The position numbers and the translations under genes are program-made. Below the pieces are notes generated by a model. It was not told the DNA's origin. It did no database searches and was given only the letters and a program-made list of their open reading frames with translations. Below are positions 63,560 to 64,000 of a DNA stretch of 64,000 nucleotides, piece after piece. Position 1 is the first letter of the stretch. Each line of letters opens with the position of its first letter. The stretch lies in assembly GCF_032595075.1 (NCBI RefSeq), contig NZ_CP118735.1:400001-464000 (forward strand), written 5' to 3'. Source of the stretch: Streptococcus sp. 29887 (GTDB lineage Bacteria > Bacillota > Bacilli > Lactobacillales > Streptococcaceae).

Positions 63560-63945
63560 TTAAAACAAGAGACCAATCAATTTTCGATGAAATGTACAAA
63601 CGGATTAGGAATCTCGGTTTTTCGGTCTATGACTATAAGCCGATGGACAGGGTGCCTTATCCATTTGTTGAGTTAGAATCAACGACTACGGACCATGTGC
63701 CAAATAAGACAGATATCAAGGGGGCTGTGACCTTGCTTGTTAGCGTCTGGGGCTTGCAGAAAAAAAGAAAGCAGGTCTCAGATATGGGGTCTGCTATTTT
63801 TGCGCAAGCCCTGTCCGTGGAGCAGACTGACGGATATCGTTGGTCTTTAAATATTGCAAAATCATCTATCGAAATGATGGATGATACTACTACGGTTGAC
63901 CCGCTCAAACGAGCGAGGTTAACCCTTGTTTTTACAGTTAGATAG
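63556..63945 (+). CDS. Tail completion protein (DUF3168-like)
   Basis: 129 aa. [22 protein letters not shown] and [22 protein letters not shown] fit tail terminator proteins. Coupled to the gp10-like gene by ATGA. Confidence 0.78.
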   Translation: MIKTRDQSIFDEMYKRIRNLGFSVYDYKPMDRVPYPFVELESTTTDHVPNKTDIKGAVTLLVSVWGLQKKRKQVSDMGSAIFAQALSVEQTDGYRWSLNIAKSSIEMMDDTTTVDPLKRARLTLVFTVR

Positions 63946-63953
63946 GAGTAATT

Positions 63954-64000
63954 ATGCCGGTAGCAAAAAAAGGTATTGATTCAATTTTGTTGTTTCGTAT
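63954..64000 (+). CDS. Major tail protein, 5' end (partial)
   Basis: MPVAKKGIDSILLFR is cut by the window edge. TAGGAG precedes the ATG. Position after the tail completion gene indicates the tail tube protein; only 15 residues are visible. Confidence 0.6.
   Translation, partial: MPVAKKGIDSILLFR

Overview
The window reads as the chromosome of a low-GC streptococcus, most likely Streptococcus suis or a close relative. The basis is housekeeping gene order and protein character (pbp1A-recU-ypsA-gpsB-rnpB, rny-gmk-rpoZ-priA-fmt-rsmB-stp-stk-liaFSR, a HAD/cyclophilin fusion followed by cvfD) and the streptococcus-specific division protein MapZ. The window runs from core genome (1-35 kb) into the left three quarters of a temperate siphovirus-type prophage (about 35.1 kb to past the right edge).

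Core part. 1-9.6 kb holds a SAM hydroxide adenosyltransferase and an ECF S component, then three unrelated units (an unknown protein, tRNA hydroxylase trhO, a two-gene McrBC restriction system), then the double ATPase and EcfT that would complete the ECF transporter. 9.6-17.3 kb holds rsmG, pbp1A, recU, ypsA, gpsB, the RNase P RNA, an rRNA methyltransferase and mapZ, a cell wall and division cluster. 17.3-32.7 kb holds luxS, rny, gmk, rpoZ, priA, fmt, rsmB, the Stp/Stk phosphatase-kinase pair, the LiaFSR envelope-stress system, and cvfD. StkP, MapZ, GpsB, PBP1A and LiaFSR form a connected division and envelope-stress set. An ISL3-family element (32711-34124, 8-bp target duplication) has inserted in the last codons of cysK and rewritten its C-terminus.

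Prophage. The integrase lies next to cysK, so the left attachment site lies between 35044 and 35271. Leftward genes are int, a PemK-fold toxin with an upstream repeat RNA, and a CI/LexA-like repressor. Rightward come an early region of very small, partly antisense gene cassettes, a replication module (Sak4-like ATPase, helicase, DUF669 SSB-like protein, SF3-type helicase, prim-pol, VRR-NUC), accessory genes, the ArpU late regulator, and then packaging and head genes (terS, terL, portal, MuF, scaffold, capsid, connectors, tail). The window ends in the major tail protein gene.

Most notable points: (1) a probable type III toxin-antitoxin unit (36607-37192), with promoter, 36-nt-period repeats, terminator and toxin; (2) a roughly 880-nt ORF-poor, highly structured RNA region next to a phage tRNA-Ser(GCT), with pseudoknot and tRNA-like fold, resembling the giant GOLLD/ROOL phage RNAs; (3) a second structured non-coding block at 53.3-53.8 kb; (4) a MuF head protein with a C-terminal HExxH domain followed by a possible immunity gene; (5) four alternating sense/antisense micro-gene cassettes and a duplicated HTH module in the early region. 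All calls come from reading the sequence; no database search was run.
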